Part shown: positions 9,028 through 17,998 of the stretch, in pieces | How positions within the stretch are numbered: the stretch's first letter is position 1 | Layout: each line of letters opens with the position of its first letter | NCBI GenBank assembly: GCA_011763485.2 | Contig: JAANSK020253607.1 | Location: 1-22,879 of the forward strand | Source of the DNA: Isoetes engelmannii | Taxonomy: Eukaryota > Streptophyta > Lycopodiopsida > Isoetales > Isoetaceae | Reading direction: 5' to 3' | DNA length: 22,879 nucleotides | Translations under genes and position numbers: made by a program | The notes under the pieces: model-generated | Database searches by the model: none | What the model was told of the DNA's origin: nothing | What the model saw: only the letters and a program-made list of their open reading frames with translations

Positions 9028-10274
9028 TATGCTTTCGCATTGCGAAGGTGGTCCCGAGGGAGATGGGATGAATGACACGTTCATTCCTCCCATGTCGGAT
9101 CCTTGCTCACCATCAAGGATTCCACGTCAGGTGGTGGACGGCCTTCTGTTGGCAGCATGGCTTACGTGAGAGAATCTTCGACTTGCGTATGATGGGAGCA
9201 TCGTATACGGGCAGGGGATTCACATGCCGTCTTTGGCTGCATCATTGCTGATACTCAACATGACATCATTTTTCTGCATTTGATTAACACGTTTCAAAGC
9301 TCAAACAAATGGATCGACTGTTTCTAACATTTTTATAATTTCTGCAACCCACATGAAGGAGACATGAATGACATGACTTGTCAAGTCATATCATTGAGAC
9401 TCATCATAGATATACCAATGGAGTGGATGCTTATACTGCGATGTTGACAAAATGCTATGGAATGTTCTGCTTATTATCGTAACACAAAATGGTGTTCTCA
9501 TACGTATGAATGACCCTTTCATCGAGAACTAGAAAACTGAATAAATTGCTCATCCTCCTCGAAATTTCTAAGAATTCTAGATCACCATACAAATTTGTAT
9601 TTCATCTGGAACAGGTTGCAATTTTGGCAAGACCCATTTTCCATTATTACAACAAAATTTCAGTCTTTCCGAATTTATTATGCACATCCTCCATGATGTA
9701 TCTCTGCTTTCTTGGTGGATCTCTTTTTCTATGAGGCAATCCTCCTATCACATTTTGGTACATATCTTTACTCTCTATACCATAAGCAAAATTTCCTTCC
9801 TTCTTTTGAGTTGGAACTGAGCTTTTAATTGGTTCTATTTTTTTCATTATTTATGTTGTTGTATTTATGTTTTGGGTAGGTCAGGGGTAAGATTTGGGCT
9901 TTGTATGTATGAGAAGTCGTATATTTTGGCCAATTTGAGCTGCTTAAATGCATTTAGATGTATGACAATTCTAATTTAGGTGCGAAATCACTGGGATGCG
10001 GGCTGGAATGGCGGTGGTCTGAACTTAGAAATGTGTGGGCGTGGATAAATGTGCACGTCGCTTTCTATTCTGTGTAGAGTAGGAGCTTTATGACTTACCG
10101 CCAGAGGGTGCGAGGTCGTTGTTCTGAGGCCTTCCCTCCAGGGCTTCAGAGCCCTTTCTTCATCCGTCGGAACCCCTGTTTCTTATCAAGACCTTCAACA
10201 TTTGCATAGATTATCCTGTTCTAACCTAGTTTCTCGAGCTTCTGCTTGTTAGGTTTGTTTTATCTCCGGTGCAA
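9028..10274. other. Unassigned intergenic DNA to the right of the gypsy LTR
   Basis: Only short interrupted reading frames occur on both strands. An imperfect palindrome with 13-bp arms (ATGACATGACTTG, one central base, CAAGTCATATCAT, one mismatch) lies at 9368-9394. The last 150 bp before 10275 are pyrimidine-rich and could be a 5' leader. I recognise no gene or RNA. Confidence 0.4.
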
Positions 10275-10440
10275 ATGGCCGCTCCTGCTCAAAATCTCAT
10301 GTATTCATCTCTATTTCCATCTGTTATTAGGGTTAATGATCTATTTCCATTAAGGTTAATGTCTGCTATGCGTGGATCCGTGGTGAAGGCTGCAAAAGAA
10401 GCGAGAGTTCGTTTGCTTGTGGGTTCAAATCCCGCAATCT
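10275..10440 (+). CDS. Possible first exon of an unidentified gene
   Basis: An ATG in good context (GCAAATGGCCGC, 10275) follows a pyrimidine-rich leader and opens a frame reading MAAPAQNLMYSSLFPSVIRV and then KAAKEARVRLL. The early residues are rich in Ala, Ser, Leu and Arg with no acidic residue before Asp-21, the look of an organelle targeting peptide. The frame stays open to 10526, but from about 10430 the peptide (ILWSCISFWCSWFWF) looks like intron read-through, so a splice donor is likely before that, for example at one of the GT dinucleotides near 10420. A possible acceptor (ATGTAG) lies at about 10528. I do not recognise the protein. It could equally be chance or repeat-derived, because a tRNA-like B-box word (GGTTCAAATCC) sits at about 10422-10432. 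Confidence 0.22.
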
Positions 10441-10526
10441 TGTGGAGTTGTATTTCTTTCTGGTGTTCTTGGTTTTGGTTTGTTCGTGCTTGCTTGCATG
10501 GTGGGTTTCATTGGTGTGTTATGTAG

Positions 10527-11890
10527 GGAGCTCTGACGATCCAGCCTAGGCAGAACCGGCTTTACCTGATACAGTTTCATATGTGTTTTTTGTTATTCAA
10601 TAGTCATGTTATTCTTACATCAGATTTTGTTTTCTTTTCTACGATAGGATGGGTTGAATGCAGACCATTGCATGTTAAAATTCTTGATTCTTCCTTCTTC
10701 AATTCTCGCTGCTTTTATTCTTCTACTGTTTAGTGCCTCCACTCACTGTTTTCTCATTCAACTCTTAATTGTGATGGCTTTTAACTGTAATGGCTTTGTA
10801 AGCCTGGGAGGTGTATGCACAGATGAATGTAGCGTGCAGAAGAGCTTAAGCATAGAGGGTCCGGAAGGTAATGCTTATGCTTTTGCAAAGAATTTGGGTG
10901 GGTACAACAGATTATGTAGTAGTTAGTCATAGAGGAAGGAACATGGACGATTCCGGCAGCCTGCCCCAGCCTTGCATAGTCTGCGGATTTTTTGTTCTTT
11001 TTTTTTTCCCCCCTCTTGCGCCTCCTCTGCAAAGCATGGGTGCGATTCAGACCTTAGGAAATGGCACGACATTTCCTGTCGAAAAATATAATGGCCGTTG
11101 ATGTGGCATCACACTCAGGATATGCTCCAGATCCACCACGGCTCGCATTCAACCTGACAAACAGACGCCATAAAGGCCTGAAATAGATGGTGGCTGTAGT
11201 AGATTAGAATGAATTGCAATTTATAAACCCATTTACTGGTGGCTACACATATACAAATTTGCTAAAAGAAACTATTGAGTAAAGAATACGAAGCACATAT
11301 CTTTCTAGTGAATTTTTCCTTCTCGTCTGGTTCACCTTTGTCGCCTACTATCTGCGTCCGTGCCTATACGTAGTAGTTTTTTCCAATTGAACATCTTGTC
11401 CGTGTGCCTAAGCGCCTAAGTGCCGCTTCAGCGTCTAAGCACTTGGCATCGTACTGCGTCAGCACCATCGCAGGAGCTACTAGTATCCAAAATCAGCACT
11501 CCAGCATAGGATCTAGCTGCGGAATAGGATGCCACAAATCCGCACCCAGCAGCTTTAGTGGTGCAGGCCCGTTGGTTTGATTCAAGGATTCAGACTCGGA
11601 GAATGCTTCAACAATCTAGATTCATGGCCAGATTCAGGGATTTAGGCATCCAGACTCAGGGACTGACCCGAGGATTTCCAGTGTTTTTGCAAACATCCAC
11701 TACAAATTCAGCATCGGCTCATGCCTGCGGCCTGCCGTCTCTGTGAGACCCGGACTAGCCTATCGGGGTTCCACGAGTTTGTTTCACCCCATCAGCTCGG
11801 CTTCTTGCATAGAGAGCATGCTTCTGATTGGTTTGGCAGGCTCTAACACCATCTCCAGTGTCTATTTCTGAGTCCGGCATTCACAGACAC
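10527..11890. other. Unassigned region, possibly including the 5' end of the L1-like element
   Basis: The sequence to about 11100 is T-rich with short frames and a C/T run at about 10990-11020. A frame at 10654-10926 has a hydrophobic start but no known domain. From about 11340 the base composition becomes more GC-rich, with short repeated CTAAGCGCCTAAG words at about 11407-11440. This compositional change may mark the 5' untranslated region of the L1-type element whose ORF1 begins at 12176. Confidence 0.35.
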
Positions 11891-13315
11891 CCGCAGGGAG
11901 CTTGTCCACAGACCCAACTCAAGCCTTCTTCCCTGCCTTAGCGACCTCGGAGGTTTCTTCGCCAGGTTTTACTTGTGATTCTCTTGTCCCCTCCAAATGC
12001 TTTATGCTATTGCGCTCCCATATCAATTCTGATCTCCAAATCGAATTCCTGGTTGCAATTGGCCCTAGAACGCAACTTCGATCCCACCCTCTTGAATTGC
12101 TCCCTACTGCTTTCCCACTGGATTTTTTTAGGTCATGGCTCATAGGTCCCCTGTTATGAGATATTTACTGTCCGAATGGCTAAAGACAAGCCCTCCGTAC
12201 GGGACTCCTTGTTGCCACGGCCGCCCCTGTACCCCCCGAGTTCCCAATCTCACGCTCAACTACATGGCCAGGACCCAACTGCTCCCATAGATCTACCTGC
12301 CTCTCTTTTTGGAGACCAGCAACCTCTTCGAATTGGGTTTGATAGCTCTTTTCTAGACCAGCAAGCCCAGTGTTTTTTGCCCAAAACTCCGGGACCATCT
12401 ATATGCTATTCATTCGGCTGGCGAGAAGGCTCGCAAGTCCCTTACTGTTTCCGTGGAGTGCTAGATCCAGTTATTGCAGCTGCTAAAGGAATTTGTTCCA
12501 GATTGGGAATGTCAGCAGGACGAGTGTGCTCATGCCCCAGTGCAACGTCATCATCTGAGTCCTTTGAGCAGGGACCGTTAGTCTCAGTTGCTACACAAAC
12601 CGATGATGTACCGCATACCGCCTCCACTGCTACATAGACTGAGGATATGTTGCATTCAGCAGCCTGCACTTCTGCACAGACAGCTCCCACCATGCCCTAT
12701 CCTCTCGAAGACGAGTTATCCCCGCTTACGCTGAACCTACGCATTGTCGGGCTCCCTGAGGCGGGTGATTGTTCGGCCATCGAGGAGGTCCGCCATTTCT
12801 TTGCGCAAGAAATGCAGATCGAGGCGTCCGGCATTGCATCTGCCAGTCGGGTTGGAGCAGCACGACCCGACCGCCCTTGTCACCTTTTGGTTCGGTTCCA
12901 GGACGCTATTTCCCGTCTGCATATTTTCCGGCATGGTAATCACTTGAAGGGGTCCACCTTTTCTGTGCAAGAAGATCTCCTCCCCTCCAGCTCTGCAGGT
13001 GCGGAGAGGAACTCTGTCGGGTTCGTGAGGCTCGTCTGCAACGTAAGTGGGCAGTGTATCGGAGCAGTTGTGCTCTCATCCGGGATCAGTGGCCTCCTGA
13101 CCCCTGGGCTGTATGGGACTAGTCATGTTTCTTAGCCTTCTTTGATGGTGTGTTGTATTAACGCTCTGTTGTTCTTGTTTTTATTATGATAGGGCTCTGC
13201 CCCCCTTTTTGTTCTGCTGGGTCTCTGGCCCAATATACTGTTGTCGTCACATGTCCGACAGGACGCTGCCTTTGTGGCGTGACGTTAAAAAATCTTATCT
13301 TATCTAAAAATGATA
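11891..13315 (+). mobile_element. L1-type LINE with ORF1 and 3' end only, ORF2 absent
   Basis: An ORF1 of the L1 type (12176-13122) is followed after only about 190 bp by sequence that looks like a LINE 3' untranslated region: GC-rich words (GGGCTCTGCC, GGGTCTCTGGCCC) and an ending in a short repeated A-rich tail, AAAAAATCTTATCTTATCTA at about 13288-13307. The several kilobases of ORF2 (endonuclease and reverse transcriptase) expected between them are missing. Either the copy suffered an internal deletion, or it belongs to a non-autonomous ORF1-only family comparable in layout to the mammalian HAL1 elements. The left end is not defined; I set it by the gain in GC content. No target-site duplication was identified. 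Confidence 0.55.
12176..13122 (+). pseudogene. L1 ORF1-like RNA-binding protein, broken
   Basis: L1 ORF1 proteins bind the element's RNA and act as a chaperone during retrotransposition. The start ATG at 12176 is chosen because an in-frame stop lies just upstream at 12143. The first 150 residues are Pro/Ser/Gln-rich and end in two near-copies of a V/T-A-T-Q-T-D/E-D unit. An RRM-like block follows: LNLRIVGLPEAGD, EEVRHFFAQEMQIEA, ASASRVGAARPDRPCHLLVR and GNHLKGSTFSVQEDLLP. A basic C-terminal block comes last: GEELCRVREARLQRKWAVYR. This order matches the Transposase_22 family of L1 ORF1. No clear coiled coil precedes the RRM. Two defects are seen: a TAG at 12635-12637, where the repeated unit predicts CAG (Gln), and a frameshift near 12980-13000, after which the basic block is read to a TAG at 13120-13122. 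Confidence 0.65.
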
Positions 13316-13959
13316 ATAACAATATTGTAAAGGCACAATAAACACACATTGCTATACCTGGGGAAGGCTACTTGGCATGAAAAAATTTGTCCTTCTTTCA
13401 CAGACCAATGGTGGTTAGCAGTTTTTGCTAAGTTGTTTGCCTTGCACAGAATTAGCCAATGCTCTGGAATCTTGAGTTAAGGACATTATAAGGTTAACCT
13501 TTCTCTCTTTTTTTTTAAGGTTGAATGCAATTTCTTTTTTTGCAATGATGGTTTGGGCTTTGGCATACGTGTCGTATTTGATTATGCTCTCATAGCATAT
13601 TCACGTGGACACATTAAAGCTGACCAGGAAGACCCAATATTACGAAATACCACAACTCGTTAGCTCGTTTTGCACCTTCAAAGAAGACTATTTTCAAGGA
13701 GAACATTGCAAGCCAAACCACGTGTTCAGATACGGCGCCTCAGCTGGATCCTCTAATGCAATGAAGACATGGACTTTGTCGAAAGACATACTTGCCCAGA
13801 AGGCTTAGCTGGATTTTTCAAGAATGTCGCATGGAGTTTTTGCTTGCATCTTGACCGTCTAAACGAGGTGCGTCCTGAACTACCTCGACCGTCCGCTTCA
13901 TCAATCCTTCGACGCAAAATGTATGTTGGGACCTCTAAGCGCCTTTCGTTTCGATTATA
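13316..13959. other. Unassigned intergenic DNA
   Basis: Two short plus-strand frames (13605-13808 and 13769-13960) have no recognisable domain and overlap each other in different frames. A T-rich run lies at about 13503-13518. Nothing else can be supported. Confidence 0.35.
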
Positions 13960-14130
13960 GTCATTTATGATTGGGGTGCCTATAATTTTGAAATGTGAAA
14001 TACAGGTTCGCCTAAGGTTTTAGAATATGAAATACGAGGACTTGAACCTCTACCAAAATAATTCAATGTCTTAATAAGAATTGCTTTGACCAACACAACT
14101 AGCAAGCTAACCTAATTGTTTTTTCTAATA
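13960..14130 (-). mobile_element. tRNA-derived SINE candidate
   Basis: On the minus strand there is an A-box-like word TAGCTTGCTAGTTG (plus 14096-14109) followed about 48 bp downstream by a B-box GGTTCAAGTCC (plus 14038-14048) flanked by GAGG/CCTC, which can form a T-arm stem. This is the internal RNA polymerase III promoter layout of tRNA-derived SINEs. The rest does not fold as a functional tRNA. The ends are not defined. The A24 tract next to it lies on the 5' side of the candidate, so it is not its tail. Confidence 0.4.
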
Positions 14131-14153
14131 AATCTTCTTTTTTTCTTTTCTTT

Positions 14154-14177
14154 AAAAAAAAAAAAAAAAAAAAAAAA
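14154..14177. repeat. A24 homopolymer
   Basis: This is an uninterrupted run of 24 A, preceded by a C/T-rich tract (about 14120-14153). It may be the A-tail of a decayed retroposed sequence on the plus strand or a simple microsatellite. Confidence 0.8.
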
Positions 14178-14689
14178 CAGGCCATCCAATTTATTTAGGT
14201 CTATGATTTCAAGAATGGTCATTTACATATCCATATAAAATCCCCCTAAAATCCCTATTGGTAATGGATCATTCTTAGCCGTAAAACTACCTAAGATTGG
14301 GTATTGGGTACTTGTGTAATGTCTCAATAAGAAATAAGCATTAAATTAGATCCACTATTCTGGCCTCCAATAATATTGTCTTTATCTTAACCTCGAGTAT
14401 TAAGATGCTTTTGACTTTTATTAAACTTTTGAATTAATTTTGATGAAAGAACAAGGAAAAAATACCAATACTTGAAGTACCTAATGTAGGTACTTTATCA
14501 GGTTTCTAAAATGTACACCCATAACATGCTTTTACCCTACCCCTAACCATTTTCAAGGGAAAACCTTGCAATCTCCCTCCAATCTTTGTCTCTATTTTCA
14601 TTCGCTCCTGTGATTGCATAATCTAAATACAAAGCCTCCTAAATGCATTCTCTTTTGCACTGACTCTACACAAAATGAAAAGTTGCAAT
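14178..14689. other. AT-rich intergenic DNA without a gene
   Basis: No reading frame of note, RNA gene or clear repeat was seen between the A24 tract and the minisatellite. Confidence 0.4.
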
Positions 14690-14930
14690 GGAGACCACAC
14701 ATGGCCATGACACAGAACTATACATAGTGCGATTCTGGGTGGTCTCGAAAGTGGATATCACACATGACCATGGGATGGAACTATACATAGTGCGACTCTT
14801 AGATATTATTTTAATGTCCACGGAGACCACACAGGGCCGTGTGACAGAACTAAGCATAGTGTGACTCTGGGTGGTCTTGAACGTGGAGACACACAGGGCC
14901 ATGGGACGGGACTATATATGGGATGGGATG
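14690..14930. repeat. Minisatellite, about four units of 63-69 bp
   Basis: Repeated blocks share GGAGACCACACAxGGCC, then a GGGACxGAACTA word, then CATAGTGxGACTCT and GGTGGTCTxGAA. The CATAGTG word recurs at 14723, 14786 and 14855, spaced 63 and 69 bp, and a fourth shortened unit ends at about 14920 in ACTATATATGGG. The units differ from each other by point changes and small indels, so the array is not recent. A minus-strand reading frame across it only reflects the repeat. Confidence 0.75.
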
Positions 14931-15247
14931 GGACAGGTCTGGGCTGTTCTAAAACTATTGTGGTACCACTAGACCAAAAGATCCGGGCGCAAACACTGAA
15001 ACGCTCAAAATCCTAAAATAATAGAAATTAGCAAAATAGGGTACTGGACAACCATAGAAGAAATTAAGCATTTACTAGCCGAAATAAATTTGCATACCAT
15101 AAATGAAATGCAATTCCTCTGAATCTCAGCTAAAAAAACATTGGGCTAGCTATTGACCTAACTTTCTTCGACCTTGATCATTCTCTCACAAGCCATATGA
15201 AGGTGAAAATATTAGAAAACACTTCAGATTCTGCTGGGTAGCATTAG
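14931..15247. other. Upstream region of the PPR gene
   Basis: This AT-rich stretch of about 300 bp must hold the promoter and leader of the PPR gene at 15248, unless an upstream intron exists. No confident TATA box could be placed. Confidence 0.3.
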
Positions 15248-17047
15248 ATGAAGAGCAAGAGGGAATGGGCTGTTTTACAGGCAAGTATAATTCCATTTCT
15301 CAAGTTGAATCCCTTGCAATCTCTATTCCTTCCAAGATTTTTTGGTTCAAAAATCAAAGTCTTAAAACCACCGGAAGTCGTCATCCGCAAGGTTTCAGAT
15401 TTAGAAGTATCCAGGGAAAATACGCTGTTAGGAACTCCGGGTGCATGGTACAGGAAACGTAGAATTAGAGAAGCATTGAATCAAATGTATGACCTTGAGA
15501 AAATGGGTATTTGGCCTGACTCAGTTGCATATGCTTGCCTGATCAGGCGATGCATAAAATCCAATAGGACTGCTGATGGCAAGACTGTTCATGATCATAT
15601 TGTTAAAAGTGGAATGGAGAATGATCTCCTTGTGGCCAATCATCTCATTGCTATGTACAGGCAATTCAAGAACCCAGAAAATGCAAGAAAAGTGTTTAAT
15701 AGAATGTCTAAAAGAGATGTTATTTCATGGACAAGTTTGATTATCACCTACATTGAGAATGGAAACGACAAAGAAGCTCTTCGGCTTTTCTGCTCAATGG
15801 ATGTTGATAATGTAGTGCCAGACCACGTCACTTTTTTAACCATGCTTAAGGCATATTCAGCGCCAGAGTTCCTAGCATGTGGTAGGATGGTGCATGCCTT
15901 GCTTTTTCTCCATGAATTGGAGGCACCCATTGAACTTGACACTGCATTTGTTAAAATGTATAGCAAGTGTGGGGATCTGCTGGAGGCAAGAAGAATGTTT
16001 GACAACATGGAGAAAACGGACACATCATCATGGAATGCCATTATAGGAGCTTATGCAAGTTATGGATTCAGTAAAGAAGCATTGAAGTTACTCATTCAAA
16101 TGCTTTCTGATGGGCTGATACCCAACAGTGAATCTTTTGTCTGCATTTTGGGGGCGCCTGTACATAGTGCGGAAGGTAAGATGATTCATGCTACAGCTCT
16201 TGACAGTGGACTTGAATTTGACATTCTTATAGGAACTGCTCTAGTTGATATGTATGGGAAGTACGGCAGCCTCTTCGATGCAGAGAGAATTTTCTTGAAA
16301 ATGCAGGATGTGAATGTTGACTCATGGACTGCCATGATCATGGCATACACTAAACATGGACACCCTCGTAAAGCTCTCCAACTTTTTAGGCAAATGCAAT
16401 TGGAAGGTGTGAAGCCAAGCAAAACTACATTTGTTAACATTTTAGATGCATGTGGAAGCCTAGAGGACTTAATGGTCGGTCAATCTATACATGCCCGAGT
16501 TGTGGATAATGGTTTTGACTTAGAATCTATGATTCAGAATGCGCTTCTTAACATGTACTGTAAATGTGGGAGTTTGAAACAAGCACGCAATATGTTTGAA
16601 AAAATTCATGCCAAAGACATAATAGCTTGGAATGCCATGATTGCAGCATATTCTAGGCTTGGTCATAGTGATGAAGCCTTTAAGTTATATCGTAAAATGC
16701 AAGAAGAAGCTATAAAACCCGACAGCATTACTTTTGTATGCATCCTCTTTGCCTGTAGTCGTTCTGGACTGACGGAAGCAGGAAGACAATACTTTGATGC
16801 CATGAAGAAGGACTACAATATTGAACCAACATTGGAACATTATGGCTGTATGGTTGATCTTCTTGGAAGGGCTGGAAAACTAGAAGATGCGGAAAGTTTA
16901 ATTCATAAAATGCCATTGCAGCCTGATGCTACCATCTGGAAGATTTTATTAAACTTTTGCAATGTTCATGATGATACAGAACGTGCAAAAACCACAGCAA
17001 AACAGCTAAAGTTGTGTTTCAGAGAATCTGCAACATACATGCTGTAA
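15248..17047 (+). CDS. PLS-class pentatricopeptide-repeat protein, ends at E1 motif
   Basis: This intron-less gene encodes 599 residues. PLS-class PPR proteins bind organelle RNA base by base and mostly direct C-to-U editing. Residues 1-40 are basic and hydrophobic with few acids, as in a mitochondrial or plastid targeting peptide. From residue 91 to about 560 there are five L-S-P cycles. Typical S motifs are NHLIAMYRQFKNPENARKVF, VKMYSKCGDLLEARRMF, TALVDMYGKYGSLFDAERIF and NALLNMYCKCGSLKQARNMF; P motifs follow the pattern of SWNAIIGAYASYGFSKEALK. The last cycle is of the L2-S2 type (EHYGCMVDLLGRAGKLEDAE). The protein then enters E1 (ATIWKILLNFCN) and stops after ESATYML, where relatives normally continue with LLSNIYA and the rest of E1, E2 and often DYW. 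No E2/DYW coding is visible downstream. It may work with a DYW partner in trans, or be a recent truncation; the 599-codon frame itself is intact. Confidence 0.9.
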   Translation: MKSKREWAVLQASIIPFLKLNPLQSLFLPRFFGSKIKVLKPPEVVIRKVSDLEVSRENTLLGTPGAWYRKRRIREALNQMYDLEKMGIWPDSVAYACLIRRCIKSNRTADGKTVHDHIVKSGMENDLLVANHLIAMYRQFKNPENARKVFNRMSKRDVISWTSLIITYIENGNDKEALRLFCSMDVDNVVPDHVTFLTMLKAYSAPEFLACGRMVHALLFLHELEAPIELDTAFVKMYSKCGDLLEARRMFDNMEKTDTSSWNAIIGAYASYGFSKEALKLLIQMLSDGLIPNSESFVCILGAPVHSAEGKMIHATALDSGLEFDILIGTALVDMYGKYGSLFDAERIFLKMQDVNVDSWTAMIMAYTKHGHPRKALQLFRQMQLEGVKPSKTTFVNILDACGSLEDLMVGQSIHARVVDNGFDLESMIQNALLNMYCKCGSLKQARNMFEKIHAKDIIAWNAMIAAYSRLGHSDEAFKLYRKMQEEAIKPDSITFVCILFACSRSGLTEAGRQYFDAMKKDYNIEPTLEHYGCMVDLLGRAGKLEDAESLIHKMPLQPDATIWKILLNFCNVHDDTERAKTTAKQLKLCFRESATYML

Positions 17048-17115
17048 CAAAAATGATGGCTGATGCTATTGATGAGAGTTGTTTGAAGGAAGGGTGCCAT
17101 CAGCTTCTTAATACT

Positions 17116-17376
17116 TTAACCCTTTTTCTTCATTAAAGAAAGGTACTTAATGAGATCATGGGCAGTTCCATTACTTACAAGCATCTGATCAATATAGAGG
17201 TCCCCAAATTCAGACTTCTGTTGTCCCAGAACCTGGACCAGAAACTCAAAATATCTGTCAACTATATTCTTGGAAAGTTTTGGATTCCACAGCTTAAAAG
17301 CTTGATGGAAAACGTCCTTATATTGTGGTGGGAATAACATGTTTCGTCTTGATGGAAATAAACATCTTGGAAAAGC
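17116..17376 (-). CDS. Likely last coding exon of an unidentified gene
   Basis: On the minus strand a pyrimidine-containing acceptor (CTGTTTGTTAG) ends at 17377, and an open frame runs from it without a break for 87 codons to a stop at 17116. It begins AFPRCLFPSRRNMLFPPQYK and continues HQAFKLWNPKLSKNIVDRYF and EFLVQVLGQ. Balanced composition with an aromatic/leucine pattern typical of helical protein suggests real coding sequence. I do not recognise the family. The stop lies 68 bp from the stop codon of the PPR gene on the other strand, so the two genes would converge with overlapping 3' regions. An internal CTTGTAAGTAATG near 17178 resembles a splice donor, so the exon could end earlier. 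An ATG at 17340 is the alternative start if the piece is a single small gene. Confidence 0.4.
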   Translation of the reverse strand, partial: AFPRCLFPSRRNMLFPPQYKDVFHQAFKLWNPKLSKNIVDRYFEFLVQVLGQQKSEFGDLYIDQMLVSNGTAHDLIKYLSLMKKKG

Positions 17377-17501
17377 CTAACAAACAGCTAACTGCCATAA
17401 TTCTGATGACCAGAAACAGCTTCTCATTGGACACATTTAGTTTTACAGGCCGTAGAAAAAGCTAGAAAAGGAAGATAATTATTTAGCAGGAGGGTAACAA
17501 G

Positions 17502-17690
17502 TCATAATAACATGGAGAGCTTAGCGATATAGCTTGATGGCAACTCCGTACCCACTAAGATGATGTTCCTCGCACAAGTCAGCTTTCTTCCAAAATCTAA
17601 GAGGAACATAATTCTAAGTTCTGCTGAAAATGCTTCCTTGAAGGGAAACTGCTCAGTTTTCAACATATTTACATAAAAAAATGACAGCAT
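17502..17690 (-). CDS. Possible upstream exon of the same unidentified gene
   Basis: On the minus strand a frame reads FPFKEAFSAELRIMFLLDFG, RKLTCARNIILVG and TELPSSYIAKLSM. A plausible acceptor (ACTGAGCAG) precedes FPFKEAF at about 17648. The composition resembles the exon at 17116-17376, and the spacing of about 125 bp would fit a short plant intron, but no strong donor is evident after KLSM. The family is not recognised. It may be chance. Confidence 0.25.
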   Translation of the reverse strand: MLSFFYVNMLKTEQFPFKEAFSAELRIMFLLDFGRKLTCARNIILVGTELPSSYIAKLSMLL

Positions 17691-17835
17691 TTCTTTTCTA
17701 ACGACATGTATAACAAAATCTTAAAGGAATTTCAAGGAAGGCATCCAACAACTTGTAACTTGAATGAGATTTCCTCATGAATCCTGGAAGACGAGCATCT
17801 TTTACGGGAACGAGATTGGATGCTACATCTAATCT

Positions 17836-17998
17836 GAGGTAGGGAATGCACTTCTTGATATGTATGGAAGTGTCTGATGCTCTTGAGGTGTTTAATAAAA
17901 TGCATCAAAGGGTTGTATATTCCTGCACTGCTATTGCAGCATATTGCCAGCATAGGGATGGCAAGGATAACCTTTGGCATGACAATGAGAGTTTCTAG
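17836..17998 (+). pseudogene. PPR-gene fragment
   Basis: The plus strand reads EVGNALLDMYG, SVSDALEVFNKMHQRVVYSC and TAIAAYCQHRDGK and ends in a stop at 17996-17998. This is one S motif (xNALLDMYGxCGxxxDAxxVFxxM) with a three-residue loss after DMYG, plus the start of the next P motif, in which the usual SWTAMI is SCTAIA. Degraded sequence upstream (from about 17760) may be the preceding L motif. It lies about 0.8 kb beyond the complete PPR gene, and the same strand points to a decayed duplicate. It differs too much from any single cycle of the neighbour for a very recent copy. Confidence 0.6.

Noticed and set aside
10385-10450. tRNA gene around GGTTCAAATCC
   Set aside because: A T-arm can be drawn, but no acceptor stem, D-arm or anticodon arm fits; at best it is a SINE trace.
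11036-11101. Start of a copia gag-like protein (LGNGTTFPVEKYNGR)
   Set aside because: Similarity to the N-F-x-x-W-K word of copia gag is short, the key Trp is absent and nothing further downstream matches.
12737-12970. Minus- and alternate-frame reading frames over the L1 ORF1
   Set aside because: They are shadows of the ORF1 frame, whose RRM motifs are recognisable.
14666-14902. Minus-strand 78-codon frame
   Set aside because: It is the translation of the minisatellite; repeated peptide words follow the DNA unit.
15748-16916. Minus-strand frames within the PPR gene
   Set aside because: They are antisense to an intact 599-codon PPR frame.
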